Part shown: positions 18,216 through 27,528 of the stretch, in pieces
Numbering within the stretch: position 1 is the first letter of the stretch
Layout: every line of letters begins with the position of its first letter
Assembly (NCBI RefSeq): GCF_002778285.1
Contig: NZ_NESM01000002.1
Span: 310,001 to 374,000, forward strand
Length of the DNA stretch: 64,000 nucleotides
Source of the DNA: Limnohabitans sp. 15K
Lineage (GTDB): Bacteria; Pseudomonadota; Gammaproteobacteria; Burkholderiales; Burkholderiaceae_C
Direction of reading: 5' to 3'
Notes under the pieces: model-generated
What the model saw: only the letters and a program-made list of their open reading frames with translations
Databases searched by the model: none
Told to the model about the DNA's origin: nothing
Made by a program: the position numbers and the translations under genes

Positions 18216-18242
18216 AAAACGGCCGCTTGAAGCGGCCGTTTT
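18216..18242. terminator. Bidirectional terminator between lpxH and the DUF349 gene
   Basis: AAAACGGCCGCT and AGCGGCCGTTTT form a perfect 12-bp stem with a TGA loop and A/T tracts on both sides, so it can stop transcripts from both convergent genes. Confidence 0.9.
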
Positions 18243-18257
18243 GCTGAGGGCAGTCAA

Positions 18258-21110
18258 TCAGCCGCGCAACAAGTTTTTCAAGACGTTTTGCAAACGCCGT
18301 GCCGTGGCTTCTTCGTGCGGGCCAGACAAGACCTGCGCCACGTCTTGACCCCAGGTTTCCGTGGGGCCGGGCTGGTTGCGCTGCGTCAGCAATTGCAATT
18401 GCAACATGCGGCGCTCGCTCAGCTTGTCGGCAGGCGTCGGCACATCGGCGGCCATCTCCAAGCGCAGCAAGGCGGTAGAAGCCGGGGTCTTGGCCTGTGC
18501 GTTCACAGCTTGTGCCCAAGCTTGGCGCGTGGCGGTGTTGATGGCGCGGCCCAACTCCTGAGCACTGGGCAAGGCATCGGCTTGGCGATCTTGCCAAGCA
18601 GACATCAAACGGGTCAGCGTTTCGCCATGGGCCTGTGCCGCCAGCTTGCGCAGGGACATTTCTGCACGCTCCATGGCTTCACGCTGCGCACGGAAGGCGG
18701 CATCGCCCAAACGGGGGCCTCGGTCTTCACGGAAATCGCGCCCTTGGCCGGGAGCACCACGCGCGCCGCGGTCACCGAAGCGGTCTGCGCCGCGGTCGCC
18801 GCCTGGGCGTGCGCCACGGTCACCGGGTCGGCCGTCGCGCCTTGCATCGCGGCCATCTCGCCCGCCCGCAGCTTCTGTTTTCTTTTGACCTGGACGGTCG
18901 TCACCCCGCACGGCCACCACGGGTTTGGCAGGTTTGGGTGGTGCCACAGGCGCTGCGGCTTCCACGGGCACATCTGCGGGGACAGAGGCATCGGCATCCG
19001 AATCGGCATCTGTTTGTTCAGTCTGCGCGGCGTCGGTGGGGGCATCGGCCTCGGCGGGTGTCTCTGCCAAAGCTGGGACTGAATCGACGGGTGCTTCGGC
19101 CGTGGTTTCTGGCGAAGGCTCAGCTGCCAAAGCTGGAACAGCTTGGGGCGCAACTGTTTCGGCGGCTTGTGCTTCTTGCGCTTGGCCGCGCAAAGCCGCA
19201 TCCAGTCCGGCCATGGCGGCGCGAATTTTGGCGGCGTCGCCGCCAGCATTGGCCGCATCCAGCGCCTTGGACGCGTCGATCACGGCGCGGTCGCGTGCCG
19301 TCAGTGGCGCGGCGGACGCTTGGCGGTCGGTGCCTTTGCGCTGGAAGGCTTCGTCCAGCGGGGCGCGGAACACTTCCCACAGTTTTTGTTCGGTCTTGCG
19401 GTCCAAGGGCACCGCTTGGGCTTCAACTTGCCAGCGCTGTTGCAAGGCTTTGACAGCGTCCACGCGCAAGGCGGGAGCGGCGCCCACTTCTCGGGCTTCG
19501 TTGATCAATGCCTGACGGCGCTCAACGCTGGCCTTTTGAGCGGCTTCCAATCGCGCTGCAGCGGCCTTGAAGATCGCCTTCCACTGCGACTGCATTTCAC
19601 CAAAGGATTTCTCGCTCAGATGACCAGCATTGCGCCAGCGGTCGGCAAACTGGTGCAAGGCTCGCAACTGGGCACGCCAGTCATCACTTTCGGCGTTGGC
19701 GGCGGTCCAAGCTTTGACCTCGTCCATCAGGGCCACGCGCTGGGCGCGGTGGTCGGCGGACTCTTTCTTCATCTGCTCGAGCCATGCCAAAACGGCTTTG
19801 TAAGCTTCATTGCAAGCGGCGTCAAAACGCTTCCACAAAGCGTGGTTGGGCAAGCCGCCCTGGTCGATTTGCTTCCAGCTGTCACGCAATTGGCGCAGCT
19901 TGTCTTGCATCTTGCGGCCACCCACGGTGGGCACTTTTTCGGCGTCCAACAGTCCTTCGGCTTGGGTCACCAAACTCTGGCGAACCTGATCGGCCAGCCA
20001 ACGTTGCCAGCCTTCTGCGTCGCCTGCGGCTGTGAGGGCCAAGTGCACACGTTCGTCAAGCGTGGTGTCCAGATTTTTGCCGTGGGTTTTGAGGGCAGCG
20101 CGCAATGCACTTGCGCCTTCGGGCAAGGGCGTGCCCTGGCTCTCGGTGATTTGTTTTTCAAGGGCCTCGAGCACTTCGGCCACGGCTTTGCCCGCTTGCT
20201 CGCGCAAAGCTTGGCGCTGGGCTGGGTCCATTTTGGGTTTGGCCGGCTTGGCTTCTTTGCTGCTGTCTGCAGGCGCAGCAGCGGTACCGGTGTTTTGCGC
20301 AGAGGCCTGCACTTCGGCAACCACCTCACCGCGCAAACGGCGAATCTCGTCGGCCCACACGGGCACGGAGGGCAAGTCGGCAGCGGCATCGCTCTTGGCA
20401 AGATGTGCCAGCGCCAACGCGGCAGAAAAGCCTTGCCAGACGGCTTGCAATTGGCTCAAAGCGGTGTCCAGCTGGGCCGAAAACTTCGCATCGACACTGG
20501 GCCAGACGGCGTTGGTGGTCAACTGCTGGGCTTGTGTTTGCCACTGGTCCACATCACTTTTCAAGCCGGTCAGCGCGATTTGGGCTTCTGCGATCGGTTT
20601 GGTCGACAGCACTTCAATGCGTTGGGCCAACAGGACGGCCGATTCACGCTGCACCATCACCTGGTGCTGCAAGTCTTCAACGCCTTTGAGCACTTCGGCC
20701 AAACGAACCTTCAAGCTGGCCAGCGGCTCGCGCGAAAGGGGTGCACCGGCTTTGGCGGCATCGCGCTGCCAAGCCATGGCGTCACCAATGTTCAAACGGG
20801 GTGCTTGCAACAACTGCTCTGCTTTGAGGGCCCAGTCGCTAACCAAAGCGTCTTGACCTTGCAAGCGCTTGAGTTCGTCGAGCTTTTCCTTGAGCACCTT
20901 GGCTGCACCTTTGTCACGCGACGACATTTCACGGTACACCTCGGCGAGCAGGTCGACCGTAGGCTCGGTGGCCAGCCATTCGCGCAAACGGGCGCTGCGC
21001 TCCCCCGAGGTGGCTGCGGTGAAAGCGCCCCCAGTGGTTTGGTCAAGGGCAGCGAGGTCAAGGGGCTTGGAAGGTGAAGTCACGGTAAAAACTTTTAAAA
21101 CTCGGTTCAT
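18258..21110 (-). CDS. Large DUF349-repeat protein
   Basis: A 950-residue acidic, helical protein. Repeated W-x(n)-KxxG or W-x(n)-F segments (DSWKQIDQGGLPNHALWKRF, QSQWKAIFKAAAARLE, RWQVEAQAVPLDRKTEQKLW) are typical DUF349 repeats between about residues 380 and 620. A low-complexity Ala/Pro/Glu stretch (about 660-780) and an Arg/Gly/Asp-rich segment (DRGARPGGDRGADRFGDRG, about 790-830) follow, the latter resembling RGG-type RNA-binding tails. Its molecular role is not known; RNA or ribosome association is a guess from the RG-rich part. ATG 21110 was chosen; a GTG at 21083 is an alternative. It stands alone on the minus strand. Confidence 0.85.
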   Translation of the reverse strand: MNRVLKVFTVTSPSKPLDLAALDQTTGGAFTAATSGERSARLREWLATEPTVDLLAEVYREMSSRDKGAAKVLKEKLDELKRLQGQDALVSDWALKAEQLLQAPRLNIGDAMAWQRDAAKAGAPLSREPLASLKVRLAEVLKGVEDLQHQVMVQRESAVLLAQRIEVLSTKPIAEAQIALTGLKSDVDQWQTQAQQLTTNAVWPSVDAKFSAQLDTALSQLQAVWQGFSAALALAHLAKSDAAADLPSVPVWADEIRRLRGEVVAEVQASAQNTGTAAAPADSSKEAKPAKPKMDPAQRQALREQAGKAVAEVLEALEKQITESQGTPLPEGASALRAALKTHGKNLDTTLDERVHLALTAAGDAEGWQRWLADQVRQSLVTQAEGLLDAEKVPTVGGRKMQDKLRQLRDSWKQIDQGGLPNHALWKRFDAACNEAYKAVLAWLEQMKKESADHRAQRVALMDEVKAWTAANAESDDWRAQLRALHQFADRWRNAGHLSEKSFGEMQSQWKAIFKAAAARLEAAQKASVERRQALINEAREVGAAPALRVDAVKALQQRWQVEAQAVPLDRKTEQKLWEVFRAPLDEAFQRKGTDRQASAAPLTARDRAVIDASKALDAANAGGDAAKIRAAMAGLDAALRGQAQEAQAAETVAPQAVPALAAEPSPETTAEAPVDSVPALAETPAEADAPTDAAQTEQTDADSDADASVPADVPVEAAAPVAPPKPAKPVVAVRGDDRPGQKKTEAAGGRDGRDARRDGRPGDRGARPGGDRGADRFGDRGARGAPGQGRDFREDRGPRLGDAAFRAQREAMERAEMSLRKLAAQAHGETLTRLMSAWQDRQADALPSAQELGRAINTATRQAWAQAVNAQAKTPASTALLRLEMAADVPTPADKLSERRMLQLQLLTQRNQPGPTETWGQDVAQVLSGPHEEATARRLQNVLKNLLRG

Positions 21111-21354
21111 GCCAATACGGCATCGGCGTCGTCGTTGGGCGCACAGGCACAAAGCTTGGTCCCGCTGTCAACAACCCCGTATTTTCGCCGGGATTTCGCC
21201 AGACCTGCTGCAGTGGCCTGAATACGGCGCATTCTCTTGCCATTTACCGCACACACAGCGATGCATATACTCAAAAAATCTATTTATCGTAATTGATAGA
21301 CTTGACTTGATATTTAAAATTCCTAAAATCCGCCCAATTTGGCATGGCCTCGCA

Positions 21355-22104
21355 ATGACAACACCGATCAACATGCCCCATCTGGCCTTGTGTCTGCAAA
21401 CCTTTGCGACCGATGTCCGCGAAGGTTTTGTCGAAATCACACGACACGGCCTGGCCATTTTTGGTTTGGCGGTGGTCTTGGTCAGCCTGACTTTTCTAGC
21501 GCAGCCCGAACTGCAAGCCTCGGCCAGTGAGGCTTTGTTCGGCTGGCTCGAATTTCGCCAATCGGAAAACCAAGAACCCACCCCTCAGCGCAATGCGGCC
21601 AACCGCTCGACCGTCAAGGACCCCAAAACCCTGACCCCTGAGCAACTGCTGGCCACCCGTTGGCTCAGCCGCAAGTACCGGGTTTCGGCAGAGCCCTTGA
21701 GCGCCATGGTCGCAGAAGCCTGGGCGCTAGGAGAACGCAGCCAGTTGCCCCCCAGCTTGATTCTGGCCATCATGGCCGTCCAATCCCGCTTCAACCCTTT
21801 TGTTTCAGCAACCCCGGGCCAAGTGGGCTTGATGCAAATCGATCTGCAAGCCCACGCGGAGGCATTGGCCCAGTTCGGTGGGCCTTTGGCCGCTTTTGAC
21901 CCCTTGACCAATTTGCGTTTGGGTGTTCGGCACTTACAAGGCCTGATGCAGCAAACCGAGAATTTAGAAGAAGCCTTGGCCCTTTACGGAGTGTCCTCGG
22001 GCTTCAATGGCGAAGGCCAGTTTGTAGACCGGGTCTTGGCGGAGCAAGTGATGATAGAAAAATCCTTTGAAAAAGCATCTCCCACAGGCCGAGTGGCTCA
22101 GTGA
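21355..22104 (+). CDS. Lytic-transglycosylase-like (SLT) protein, catalytic Glu replaced by Gln
   Basis: A 249-residue protein with a membrane segment near the N-terminus (AIFGLAVVLVSLTFLAQ, about residues 33-50) and a C-terminal SLT domain. The usual motif is AxxxVESxFNPxAxSxxGAxGLMQ. Here the aligned stretch is MAVQSRFNPFVSATPGQVGL followed by MQI, with Gln (CAA at 21781-21783, residue 143) where the catalytic Glu should be. Such a change should abolish peptidoglycan cleavage, so the protein may bind rather than cut glycan strands. The rest of the domain is intact (GVRHLQGLM, ALALYGVSSG). The end of the gene runs into the 6S RNA candidate. Confidence 0.85.
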   Translation: MTTPINMPHLALCLQTFATDVREGFVEITRHGLAIFGLAVVLVSLTFLAQPELQASASEALFGWLEFRQSENQEPTPQRNAANRSTVKDPKTLTPEQLLATRWLSRKYRVSAEPLSAMVAEAWALGERSQLPPSLILAIMAVQSRFNPFVSATPGQVGLMQIDLQAHAEALAQFGGPLAAFDPLTNLRLGVRHLQGLMQQTENLEEALALYGVSSGFNGEGQFVDRVLAEQVMIEKSFEKASPTGRVAQ

Positions 22105-22296
22105 CCTCGCCGGTCACCATCGGGCCAAGTTCCCGGTTGGAGGTCAAATCGCCTCGGCTACACTTAGGGCGTGCGCGACTGGCGATAGGAGCCCCTGCTC
22201 GGTAGGACCGAACAGGATCACTCTGACGTGGAACGCGATGGCCCACCCGGCCGCCCCAAACCACTGGGAAGCGCACAGCCTGCAACTGGTCAACAA
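22100..22296 (+). ncRNA. ssrS: 6S RNA candidate (regulator of RNA polymerase)
   Basis: The segment between the lytic-transglycosylase-like gene and glyA folds like 6S RNA. The closing stem is ACCA (22116-22119), CGGGC (22121-22125) and TTCCC (22130-22134) on the 5' side, pairing with GGGAA (22266-22270), GCCTG (22278-22282) and TGGT (22287-22290). A large unpaired central bubble and a long apical arm with the hairpin CTGCTCGGT-AGG-ACCGAACAG (22195-22215) follow. E. coli 6S shows the same elements: CGGGC...CCC closed by GGG...GCCTG, CAGCCTGC on the 3' side and TGCTCGGT in the apical arm, at similar spacing. It would bind sigma-70 RNA polymerase as a promoter mimic. Exact ends are estimated. 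Confidence 0.78.
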
Positions 22297-22389
22297 AACC
22301 AAACACGGGTTATCAGCCGTTCGCCTGGGCAGCCCTTGTCAAAGAACCCTTCGTTTTTGGTCAAGGTCACATCCATCCAAAGGACTGCC

Positions 22390-23634
<1,245 letters not shown>

Positions 23635-23646
23635 TCGGGCTGCACG

Positions 23647-24096
23647 ATGAAATGCCCGTTTTGCGGTCACCTCGAAACCCAAGTGGTCGAGACACGGCTG
23701 GCCGAAGACGGGGATTTCATCCGCCGCCGCCGTCAATGTGGGGCGTGTGAAAAGCGCTTCACCACTTACGAAAAGCCGGAAGTGAGTTTCCCGGCCATCG
23801 TCAAAAAAGATGGTCGCCGGATCGAATACCAACGTGAAAAACTGCGTGCCAGCCTCAACCTGGCCTTGCGCAAACGCCCCGTCAGCACGGAGCAGGTGGA
23901 TGGCGCGATCGAGCGCATTGAAGAAAAACTGCTGGCCATGCCCAGCCGCGAAGTCGCTTCGCACCGCATTGGCGAGTTGGTCATGCGCGAGCTGAAAAAG
24001 CTCGACAAAGTGGCCTATGTGCGCTTTGCCAGTGTGTACCGCAACTTTGAAGACATCGACGAGTTCAAGACCCTGGTGGACGAAGTCCAAAGCTGA
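23647..24096 (+). CDS. nrdR: Transcriptional repressor NrdR
   Basis: A 149-residue repressor of ribonucleotide reductase genes. It has an N-terminal zinc ribbon (CPFCG and CGACEKRF pairs), the [17 protein letters not shown] signature and an ATP-cone domain (about residues 49-139) that senses dATP/ATP. Length and sequence are typical. It lies directly after glyA and is probably co-transcribed. Confidence 0.97.
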   Translation: MKCPFCGHLETQVVETRLAEDGDFIRRRRQCGACEKRFTTYEKPEVSFPAIVKKDGRRIEYQREKLRASLNLALRKRPVSTEQVDGAIERIEEKLLAMPSREVASHRIGELVMRELKKLDKVAYVRFASVYRNFEDIDEFKTLVDEVQS

Positions 24097-24120
24097 GGTT
24101 CGTCCCCAGCGTGGGCCTTC

Positions 24121-24696
24121 TCAAGGGCATGTCTGTGGAGTGTATTTTTCGATTCGTGGCTTGCCCAAGGCGTTGCTCACCACTTGCCAACCCTCTGGCG
24201 CGCTGACCTGGCAAAAGCGCCATGTACCGGCCATGAACGCACCACCGGTGCTTTGGCTGCGCCCTTCGGAACCATACGAAAAATAGCCTTTGACTGTGCT
24301 GGCAACGCCCATGCGCACTGCCTGTGGCACATCGCCATGCACCTCGATCAAGGGCTCGTCGGCTTCGCGTTGGGCATTGTCGTTTGCGTCCACAAACACG
24401 AGCCATCCGTTTTGCCATGGTGCGTAGGCATCACAAGCGTTGTCGCGCGTGCGTGGGCACAACGCCACGCGTTGCTGCCGCCGCAAAGCCTCCGAGCGGG
24501 CCAGCACCAAACTGCTTAGCAGCCCCTCAGCCTGGGCTTGCAACTGGTGGCGAGCACGCATTCCTGAAACCGAGGGTGCCGCCAAGGCCACCAACACCCC
24601 GACCAGCGCCAGCACCACCAAGGCCTCCAGCAGGGTGAAGCCCCCCGCAAGGTTTCGTGGCCTCGATTCACAGCGCAACAAATCCATTTTGTGCAT
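24121..24696 (-). CDS. Type IV pilus minor pilin, FimT/GspH family
   Basis: A 191-residue pseudopilin. The prepilin peptidase site and hydrophobic helix are G|FTLLEALVVLALVGVLVAL, with Glu at +5, and a GspH-like C-terminal domain follows (LVLARSEALRRQQRVALCPR). The start is ATG 24696 (MHKMDLLRC); ATG 24687 would also work, and the longer open frame upstream is not pilin-like. It is divergent from the pilE-pilW-pilX-pilV set next door and is probably part of the same pilus-tip machinery. Confidence 0.85.
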   Translation of the reverse strand: MHKMDLLRCESRPRNLAGGFTLLEALVVLALVGVLVALAAPSVSGMRARHQLQAQAEGLLSSLVLARSEALRRQQRVALCPRTRDNACDAYAPWQNGWLVFVDANDNAQREADEPLIEVHGDVPQAVRMGVASTVKGYFSYGSEGRSQSTGGAFMAGTWRFCQVSAPEGWQVVSNALGKPRIEKYTPQTCP

Positions 24697-24752
24697 GGCC
24701 AGACTGTACAAGAAGAATACATAAGGCCACAATAAATAAAAACTGGAGAGCC

Positions 24753-25220
24753 ATGCACATGACCAGACCCCTCGCAGCTGCTTGCCCCTCTGCACAGCCA
24801 AGCGCCCGCGGCTGGACACTCGCCGAGCTGCTGATCAGCCTGGCCTTGATGAGCATGCTGGCGGCAGTGGCCCTGCCCACCTACCAACAACAGCAGCGCC
24901 AAGCCCGACGCGGCGATGGGCAAGCCGCCTTGCTGCAACTGCAAATGGACCAAGCGCGTTGGCGCAGCACGCACGACAGTTACGCCAACAGCGTGAGCGA
25001 GCTCGGTTGGGTGCAGGGTTTATCACCCCAAGGGCACTACCAAATCACGGTGACCGATGCCACGGCCGACGGCTATTTTGCGCAGGCCACCGGACTGGGA
25101 AGCCAAGCCGCAGACCGCGAATGCGCAAAATTGGGCTTGCGCTGGCAAGGCGGTGCCACCGCCGTGTTCAGCGCAGGCGAGCACCCAGACAGCGACCCGG
25201 CATCGTGCTGGCGGCGTTGA
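24753..25220 (+). CDS. Type IV pilin, PilE-like
   Basis: A 155-residue prepilin. After a 20-residue leader the cleavage site is G|WTLAELLISLALMSML, with Trp at +1 and the expected Glu at +5. The mature part has RQARRGDGQAALLQLQMDQA and two Cys near the C-terminus (DRECAKLG, PASCWRR) that could form the pilin disulfide loop. An ACTGGAGAG ribosome-binding site precedes ATG 24753. It heads a run pilE-pilW-pilX-pilV with close spacing. Confidence 0.8.
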   Translation: MHMTRPLAAACPSAQPSARGWTLAELLISLALMSMLAAVALPTYQQQQRQARRGDGQAALLQLQMDQARWRSTHDSYANSVSELGWVQGLSPQGHYQITVTDATADGYFAQATGLGSQAADRECAKLGLRWQGGATAVFSAGEHPDSDPASCWRR

Positions 25221-25225
25221 GCTGT

Positions 25226-25849
25226 ATGCCCAAAGTCACGCAAGGCGGCGAAACGCTGATCGGCCTCTTGGTGGGTTTGTCGGTGGGTTTGGTGGTTTTA
25301 GCGGCTGGCTCTGCCATGCTGGCCAACCACCTGCGCGGCCACCGCATGGCGCTGCAAGACAGCCATTTGCACCACGATCTGCGCTCGGCCATGGACTGGA
25401 TGGCCCGCGAACTGCGCAAAGCACAATACACAGCCGATGCGTGGCAAAGCCGCGCGCCCAGCGTTTGCGACGACCCGTTTTGCCAAGGCTGGCAAGACTT
25501 CAGCATCGAGGGTGACTGGATCGACTTCAGCTATGACCGCGATCACAACGGCGAAAAAGACGACGATGAATGCATGGGCTTTCGTCTTTCAGGAACCACC
25601 TTGCACGCCAGAAGGTCATGCAGCGGCAGCGGTGACTGGCAGGCCATCACCGACAGCGCCAACTTGGAGATCACTGCATTGCGTTGGCAATTGCGCTGCG
25701 AACTGCGCAATGGCTGGGTCCACCGAAGCGTGCTGATGGATTTGACGGCACAGTGGCCTCGGGACGCGGCCCGCCAAATCCGGCTCTCGCAAACCGTGCA
25801 TTTGCGCAACGACTTGCCCGCCAGCACGCAGGCGCTGTTCTGCCCATGA
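25226..25849 (+). CDS. pilW: Minor pilin, PilW-like
   Basis: A 207-residue protein with a hydrophobic N-terminal helix (GGETLIGLLVGLSVGLVVLA). The region about 50-110 (MDWMARELRKAQYTADAWQ, IDFSYDRDHNG) matches PilW, a priming minor pilin of type IV pili. The prepilin site is unusual: if cleaved after the second Gly, +1 is Glu and +5 is Gly, so the conserved Glu5 is absent. The stop overlaps the ATG of pilX (25846-25849). Confidence 0.78.
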   Translation: MPKVTQGGETLIGLLVGLSVGLVVLAAGSAMLANHLRGHRMALQDSHLHHDLRSAMDWMARELRKAQYTADAWQSRAPSVCDDPFCQGWQDFSIEGDWIDFSYDRDHNGEKDDDECMGFRLSGTTLHARRSCSGSGDWQAITDSANLEITALRWQLRCELRNGWVHRSVLMDLTAQWPRDAARQIRLSQTVHLRNDLPASTQALFCP

Positions 25850-27063
25850 CAGCCCTCAGCCACACGCAAACGCAAAACGGTGCCATCACCTTGCTGGTGG
25901 CCATTGGGCTGGTCATCCTGGCCAGTTTGACCAGCTTTTACAGCGCCCGGAGCACGCTGATGGACCAACTGGCCAGCCAAAACCACGCCCATGCCAGTCA
26001 GGCCCGACTGGCGGCCGACACGGCCTTGGCGAGTGCGCAAGCGGCCTTGCCATCGACGGCAAACCCAATTTCGGCGCTGTTGGCCACCCGCGCGCCCTGT
26101 CCTGCGGGTGTTTCTGGTCCGCAATGGCAATGCAGCGCTGTACCGCTGACACCTCACCCGGCGATGCCTCAAACCCAAATGACTGCCATCGCTGTGCGTG
26201 ACTTGGTGTTGTCGCCCCATGTGCTCACGCTGCATGCCAGCGCCAGCAGCACTGTAAACAACAGCAAGGCGCATGCGCGTGAAAGCTTGTTTGTCCCCAC
26301 TGTGGCCACAGCACCAGCGCTGCCGGCCCCCGCTGCGTTGGTGCTCAATGGCTGTGTGACTGAAGCGGCTGGCGCCAGCTTGCGTGTGTGCCCCTTGGTC
26401 AGCCAAGGCAACATCTGCGCAGGCAGCGCCAAAGGCCCGGCTGTGCTGACGCATTTTGTGGTGGACACCAACGGCAATGGCAGCATCTCCAGCGCTGAAA
26501 AAAATGCCTGCTTGGCACTCAAAACCACCAGCTTGCCCGGCGGGGGCAGCAAAACCGGCCCCAACGCGGCCGTGGCTCGAAGCCCCTGCAACCGTGCAGC
26601 CTGGCGCAGTGTGTTGGGCGACATCACCGATGAACAGTTGCAAGCTTGGTCAGCAGCGCAAGAGGCCAATGGCCTGACAACGCAAACCAAGCCGCCCCGC
26701 TCGGTCTACTGGATCGACAGCCCCGCAGACTGGCAGATCAGCGTGGGCACACCCGAGACCCCAGCTGTAGTGGTGTTTTCTGCCAAGGCCTGCGCCCAAC
26801 GCTGCCCACGCATGGCCACCAGCGTGCGCATTGTGGGCAGCGTCTTGCTCGACTCGGGCTGCAACGACGAGAAAATGCTGGGCTGGCAGGCCGGAACGAT
26901 CGAGGGCCAGTTGGTAGTGGAGTCGGGCCTGCCCGAATGGCGCTCTGGCAATGTGTTGGCCAAGCCGGAGGGCCGCGATGCGTACATCGTCAACTGGCCA
27001 GAAGGCATCGATGCCCGCCGGGTCCAGCGCATCAACGGCAGCTGGAGCGAGGGCAAACCATGA
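25846..27063 (+). CDS. PilX-like minor pilin assembly protein
   Basis: A 405-residue protein with an N-terminal hydrophobic helix (NGAITLLVAIGLVILASLTS) like PilX_N, and no Glu at +5, which is normal for PilX. The long C-terminal part contains several Cys and Gly-rich stretches and is larger than most PilX proteins (about 160-200 residues), so an extra domain is likely. It overlaps pilW and pilV by four bases each. No PilY1 adhesin gene follows. Confidence 0.7.
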   Translation: MTALSHTQTQNGAITLLVAIGLVILASLTSFYSARSTLMDQLASQNHAHASQARLAADTALASAQAALPSTANPISALLATRAPCPAGVSGPQWQCSAVPLTPHPAMPQTQMTAIAVRDLVLSPHVLTLHASASSTVNNSKAHARESLFVPTVATAPALPAPAALVLNGCVTEAAGASLRVCPLVSQGNICAGSAKGPAVLTHFVVDTNGNGSISSAEKNACLALKTTSLPGGGSKTGPNAAVARSPCNRAAWRSVLGDITDEQLQAWSAAQEANGLTTQTKPPRSVYWIDSPADWQISVGTPETPAVVVFSAKACAQRCPRMATSVRIVGSVLLDSGCNDEKMLGWQAGTIEGQLVVESGLPEWRSGNVLAKPEGRDAYIVNWPEGIDARRVQRINGSWSEGKP

Positions 27064-27479
27064 AAAAACGACCACCCCAGCAGCAAGGCATGGCCTTGAT
27101 GGAAGCCTTGGTGGCTTCGGCCGTACTGGGTATCGGCCTGGTGGGGGCCACGCAGCTGATGCTCAAAACCATCGGCAGCGCCAGCCTGAACCGCCAACAC
27201 ACCGTGGCCCAGCACCTGGCCCAAGAGGCCATGGACTGCTTGCGGGCTGACCCGGCCCTGTGCCCGGCACAAGACATCATGGAACACCAAGGCACGCGCT
27301 ACACACGGCAAGCGCGCAGCACCGCGCGCGGTCAGGGGCTGGTGGATTTTCGGGTCAGCGTGCAATGGCCGACTTTGGGGGCCTCATCTGGGTCCTCCGG
27401 GGCTGCTGCCGAGCAGCGCATCGAATGGCACAGCAGTGCCTCGGGTTTGCCAGCTTGGGCAGGCTTATCCCCGCCATAA
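27060..27479 (+). CDS. pilV: Minor pilin, PilV-like
   Basis: A 139-residue prepilin with the site QQQG|MALMEALVASAVLGIGL, Glu at +5 and the GIGLVGATQLMLK stretch typical of PilV. It ends the minor-pilin run; its ATG overlaps the stop of the PilX-like gene. PilV helps initiate pilus assembly with PilW and PilX. ribD begins 49 bases downstream on the same strand. Confidence 0.82.
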   Translation: MKKRPPQQQGMALMEALVASAVLGIGLVGATQLMLKTIGSASLNRQHTVAQHLAQEAMDCLRADPALCPAQDIMEHQGTRYTRQARSTARGQGLVDFRVSVQWPTLGASSGSSGAAAEQRIEWHSSASGLPAWAGLSPP

Positions 27480-27528
27480 TCTGCATGAGCCATCTTCGCC
27501 CTCCCCGCCTTCTTCACCGCTGACCCCT

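Noticed and set aside
22105..22389. Riboswitch upstream of glyA
   Set aside because: The segment lacks glycine, SAM/SAH or tetrahydrofolate riboswitch motifs; the 6S RNA fold explains the conserved structure better.
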